Of a stretch of DNA of 7,704 nucleotides, positions 5,751-7,704 are shown one piece after another (position 1 is the first letter of the stretch; each line of letters opens with the position of its first letter). The stretch spans positions 1 through 7,704 of the forward strand of contig CAMLER010000227.1 of assembly GCA_946478915.1 (NCBI GenBank), given 5' to 3'. Below the pieces are notes generated by a model. It saw only the letters and a program-made list of their open reading frames with translations. It did not search any database and was not told the DNA's origin. A program made the position numbers and the translations under genes. Source of the DNA: an uncultured Chryseolinea sp. Its GTDB lineage: Bacteria > Bacteroidota > Bacteroidia > Cytophagales > Cyclobacteriaceae.

Positions 5751-6893
5751 TCAAATAGTCTGTTGGATGCGACTTTTCTCCAGTATTTTCAGATAGTAGT
5801 TTTCATAAAGGGGTAAAATATTGCTGATATCGAATTCCTGCGCACGTTTCAACGCATTAGCTTTAAAATTCGGCAAATTATTCTTGTCTAGAACAAACAA
5901 CGCATTACGGGTCATATCTTCAACGTCTCCAACGTTACTCATAAAACCCGTGACGCCATGAACATTTAACTCCGGCAAACCGCCAGCATTTGTGCTGATC
6001 ACAGGAACTTCGCATGCCATTGCTTCAAGGGCAGCTAAACCGAAGCTTTCCTTCTCAGAAGGCATCAGGAAGAGATCGGCAACCGATAACACCTCTTCGA
6101 CCGCTTCGAGTTTCCCAAGGAAACGCACATCGTCAGTAATATTCAGATCCCGACACATACCTTCAGCCCTGGAACGTTCCGGACCATCCCCTATCATTAA
6201 CAACTTACTGGGAATTTCGTTGTGAAGGTTAGCAAAGACCTTTATCACATCCTGCACACGTTTTACTTTTCTGAAATTGGATGTATGCACTACCAGGGCC
6301 TCTCCATTTGGACAAATCGCTTTTTTGAAATGCTCCTTTTTTTGTTTTTTGAATTTTTCCAAATCAATAAAGTTAGGGATCACCTCAATGCCATTCGTGA
6401 TTTGGAAGGACGCATACGTTTCTTTCCTTAAATGCTCTGAAACGGCGGTGACACCGTCGGACTGATTAATACTAAAAGTAACAACAGGTTCGTACGAAGC
6501 ATCTTTACCGACCAGCGTGATATCAGTTCCGTGCAAGGTGGTTATAAAGGGTATTGTGATACCGTGAGTCTTGAGAATCTGCTTGGCCATGTAGGCCGCA
6601 GACGCATGTGGAATAGCATAGTGAACGTGCAGTAAATCCAACTTTTCGTTTTTCACAACACTTACCATAGTACTTGCAAGTGCAAGCTCATATGGAGGAA
6701 AATCGAACAGCGGATAAGAACGGAAATCAACTTCGTGATAATATAAATTCTCGTTCAGAAAATCCAACCTGGTCGGTTGAGAATATGTAATAAAGTGAAT
6801 TTTGTGGCCTTCCTTGGCGAGTGCCTTTCCCAGTTCAGTGGCTACAACACCGCTCCCCCCAAAAGTAGGGTAACAGACTATCCCAATGTTCAT
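5751..6893 (-). CDS. bshA: N-acetyl-alpha-D-glucosaminyl L-malate synthase BshA
   Basis: This is a 380-residue GT4 (GT-B fold) glycosyltransferase of full family length. It catalyses the first step of bacillithiol synthesis, transferring GlcNAc from UDP-GlcNAc to L-malate in the cytoplasm. The N-terminal domain has the glycine loop FGGSG at 11-15, the strongly diagnostic HVHYAIPHA at 89-97 and TLHGTDITLVG at 119-129. The C-terminal nucleotide-binding domain has SNFRKVKR at 205-212, IGDGPER at 234-240, the E-x7-E pair E282/E290 in KESFGLAALE, and NAGGLPE at 302-308. No key motif is missing. The later pathway enzymes BshB and BshC are not in the window. The start MNIGIVCYPTFGGSG matches the family N-terminus. 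The gene lies behind its own promoter and ahead of the hydroxylase gene. Confidence 0.97.
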   Translation of the reverse strand: MNIGIVCYPTFGGSGVVATELGKALAKEGHKIHFITYSQPTRLDFLNENLYYHEVDFRSYPLFDFPPYELALASTMVSVVKNEKLDLLHVHYAIPHASAAYMAKQILKTHGITIPFITTLHGTDITLVGKDASYEPVVTFSINQSDGVTAVSEHLRKETYASFQITNGIEVIPNFIDLEKFKKQKKEHFKKAICPNGEALVVHTSNFRKVKRVQDVIKVFANLHNEIPSKLLMIGDGPERSRAEGMCRDLNITDDVRFLGKLEAVEEVLSVADLFLMPSEKESFGLAALEAMACEVPVISTNAGGLPELNVHGVTGFMSNVGDVEDMTRNALFVLDKNNLPNFKANALKRAQEFDISNILPLYENYYLKILEKSRIQQTI

Positions 6894-6940
6894 ACGTTAA
6901 TTATATTCGTTTTAGTGCGTGAATGGGTGTGTCGTGACAT

Positions 6941-6971
6941 AAAATATAAGCCAAAATCTCTGTTCTTCAAA
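6941..6971 (-). promoter_or_regulatory. bshA: Bacteroidota-type promoter of bshA
   Basis: Read on the minus strand, TTTG (6971-6968) is followed after exactly 19 bases by TATATTTT (6948-6941), which differs from the TAnnTTTG consensus only at the last base. Transcription would begin near 6934, giving a leader of about 40 bases before the bshA ATG at 6893. It is the best promoter match I found and suggests that bshA is not dependent on the gene upstream. Confidence 0.65.
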
Positions 6972-7021
6972 TCAGACGCAATGGATAGTAAAATATTGTA
7001 AAGCTGCCAACGAAAACGATG

Positions 7022-7704
7022 TTAAGGGTTAACGGCGCAATAATCGAATATAGATTCATAAACCACGCTCTGTATGCGAGAACGTATATTCGCCGTGATT
7101 AGTTTGCCGCTTCGGTCCGGGTATACACGGTTGGAAAGGAAAATGTATAGCAGGTCAAATTCAGGGTCGATCCAGATACAAGTACCGGTGAACCCTGTAT
7201 GGCCAAACGTTTTCGGTGATGCTTTCAGCGAGGTAGGACTATTCCATTCACTTTGAACTGGCTTATCCCAACCAAGCCCACGCCTGCTTTTTTCGAATTG
7301 TTTCGCTGCAAAAACTTCGACTGTTTCTGGCTTATAATATTGGTAGCCCCCATAGGAACCGCCTTGTAGCAACATTTGGCCTAGTTTTGAAAGATCGGTA
7401 GCGTTGCTAAACAATCCCGCGTGGCCAGCTACTCCACCCATCATAGCGGCCCGCTCGTCGTGCACAGTGCCGGCAATGTGGGTCTTTCGATATATCTTGT
7501 CGTCTTCTGTAGGAGCTATCTGCTGCGCTGAGAATCTGCGCAAAGGTGCAAAACCTGTCGTATAGGCACCCAGTGGTTCATACAAATTCTGCGCGAGGAA
7601 TTCGTCGATGGGTTGATTAAAGATACTTTCTGCCAAGCGCTGTAGTAACAGAAATCCCAGGTCACTGTACTGGTAAGTGTAGGGGGTACGTGGCGGTCGG
7701 TTCT
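7022..7704 (-). CDS. Beta-lactamase-fold serine hydrolase, C-terminal part, 5' end outside window
   Basis: The reading frame is open from the window edge to TAA at 7024-7022 and gives 227 residues with no start in view; a TTG at 7636 is an internal Leu codon. The visible part begins near the second catalytic motif, YSD in QYSDLGFLLLQR, equivalent to the YxN of class C beta-lactamases and penicillin-binding proteins. GGVAGHAGLFSNATDLSKLGQ and GHTGFTGT follow, the latter with HTG in place of the KTG motif. The nucleophile SxxK lies outside. Proteins with this C-terminus in Bacteroidota are often fused behind a family-3 glycosidase (NagZ-like) domain, giving about 950-1000 residues and an exported peptidoglycan-related enzyme; that fusion is inferred here. 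The 128-bp spacer after it shows no clear terminator and contains the bshA promoter. Confidence 0.88.
   Translation of the reverse strand, partial: NRPPRTPYTYQYSDLGFLLLQRLAESIFNQPIDEFLAQNLYEPLGAYTTGFAPLRRFSAQQIAPTEDDKIYRKTHIAGTVHDERAAMMGGVAGHAGLFSNATDLSKLGQMLLQGGSYGGYQYYKPETVEVFAAKQFEKSRRGLGWDKPVQSEWNSPTSLKASPKTFGHTGFTGTCIWIDPEFDLLYIFLSNRVYPDRSGKLITANIRSRIQSVVYESIFDYCAVNP

Noticed and set aside
7022..7636. Serine hydrolase gene starting at the TTG at 7636
   Set aside because: The frame continues upstream to the window edge with conserved sequence, including the YSD motif, so the TTG is an internal Leu codon.

Overview
The window looks like a chromosomal segment of a Bacteroidota bacterium, perhaps from the Cytophagales or Chitinophagales; that rank is a guess. 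The grounds are a bacillithiol glycosyltransferase (BshA) with a promoter close to the Bacteroidota TTTG / TAnnTTTG type, few Shine-Dalgarno sequences, a PIN-PhoH protein, a serine hydrolase of the kind often fused to a family-3 glycosidase in this phylum, and intergenic arrays of 7-bp repeats. All seven genes lie on the minus strand, so transcription runs from high to low coordinates. I see no rRNA, tRNA, insertion sequence, CRISPR array or phage gene.

In transcription order: (1) 7704-7022, the C-terminal part of a beta-lactamase-fold serine hydrolase cut by the window edge; (2) 6893-5751, bshA, behind the best promoter in the window (6941-6971); (3) 5712-5071, a membrane di-iron fatty acid hydroxylase 38 bp after bshA and probably cotranscribed with it; (4) a 213-bp spacer with an imperfect long inverted repeat; (5) 4857-3760, a von Willebrand factor A (VWA) protein with an intact MIDAS metal site; (6) 3699-2179, a magnesium-chelatase-I/MoxR-like AAA+ ATPase; (7) 2160-1495, a short AlbA_2 (Schlafen-type) protein whose ribosome binding site overlaps the stop codon of the ATPase gene; (8) a 371-bp spacer with two composite heptamer-repeat modules; (9) 1123-1, a PIN-PhoH protein cut by the other window edge.

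The VWA, AAA+ and AlbA_2 genes look like one operon. A MoxR-type ATPase beside a VWA protein is a known pairing (compare RavA/ViaA and the I/D subunits of chelatases), usually read as a remodelling or metal-insertion machine. No chelatase H subunit is visible, so pigment synthesis is not supported. The bshA-hydroxylase pair joins low-molecular-weight thiol synthesis to lipid modification, probably by shared transcription more than by shared chemistry.

The most unusual structure is in the 1124-1494 spacer. Two modules each consist of a 7-bp-period array, then an inverted repeat with a CTCGA(G) core, then an array of ACTTTGA-type heptamers. Three different heptamer families therefore share one period and one layout. 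I did not identify a clearly new multi-gene system; the VWA/AAA+/AlbA_2 trio and the heptamer modules are the best candidates for follow-up.
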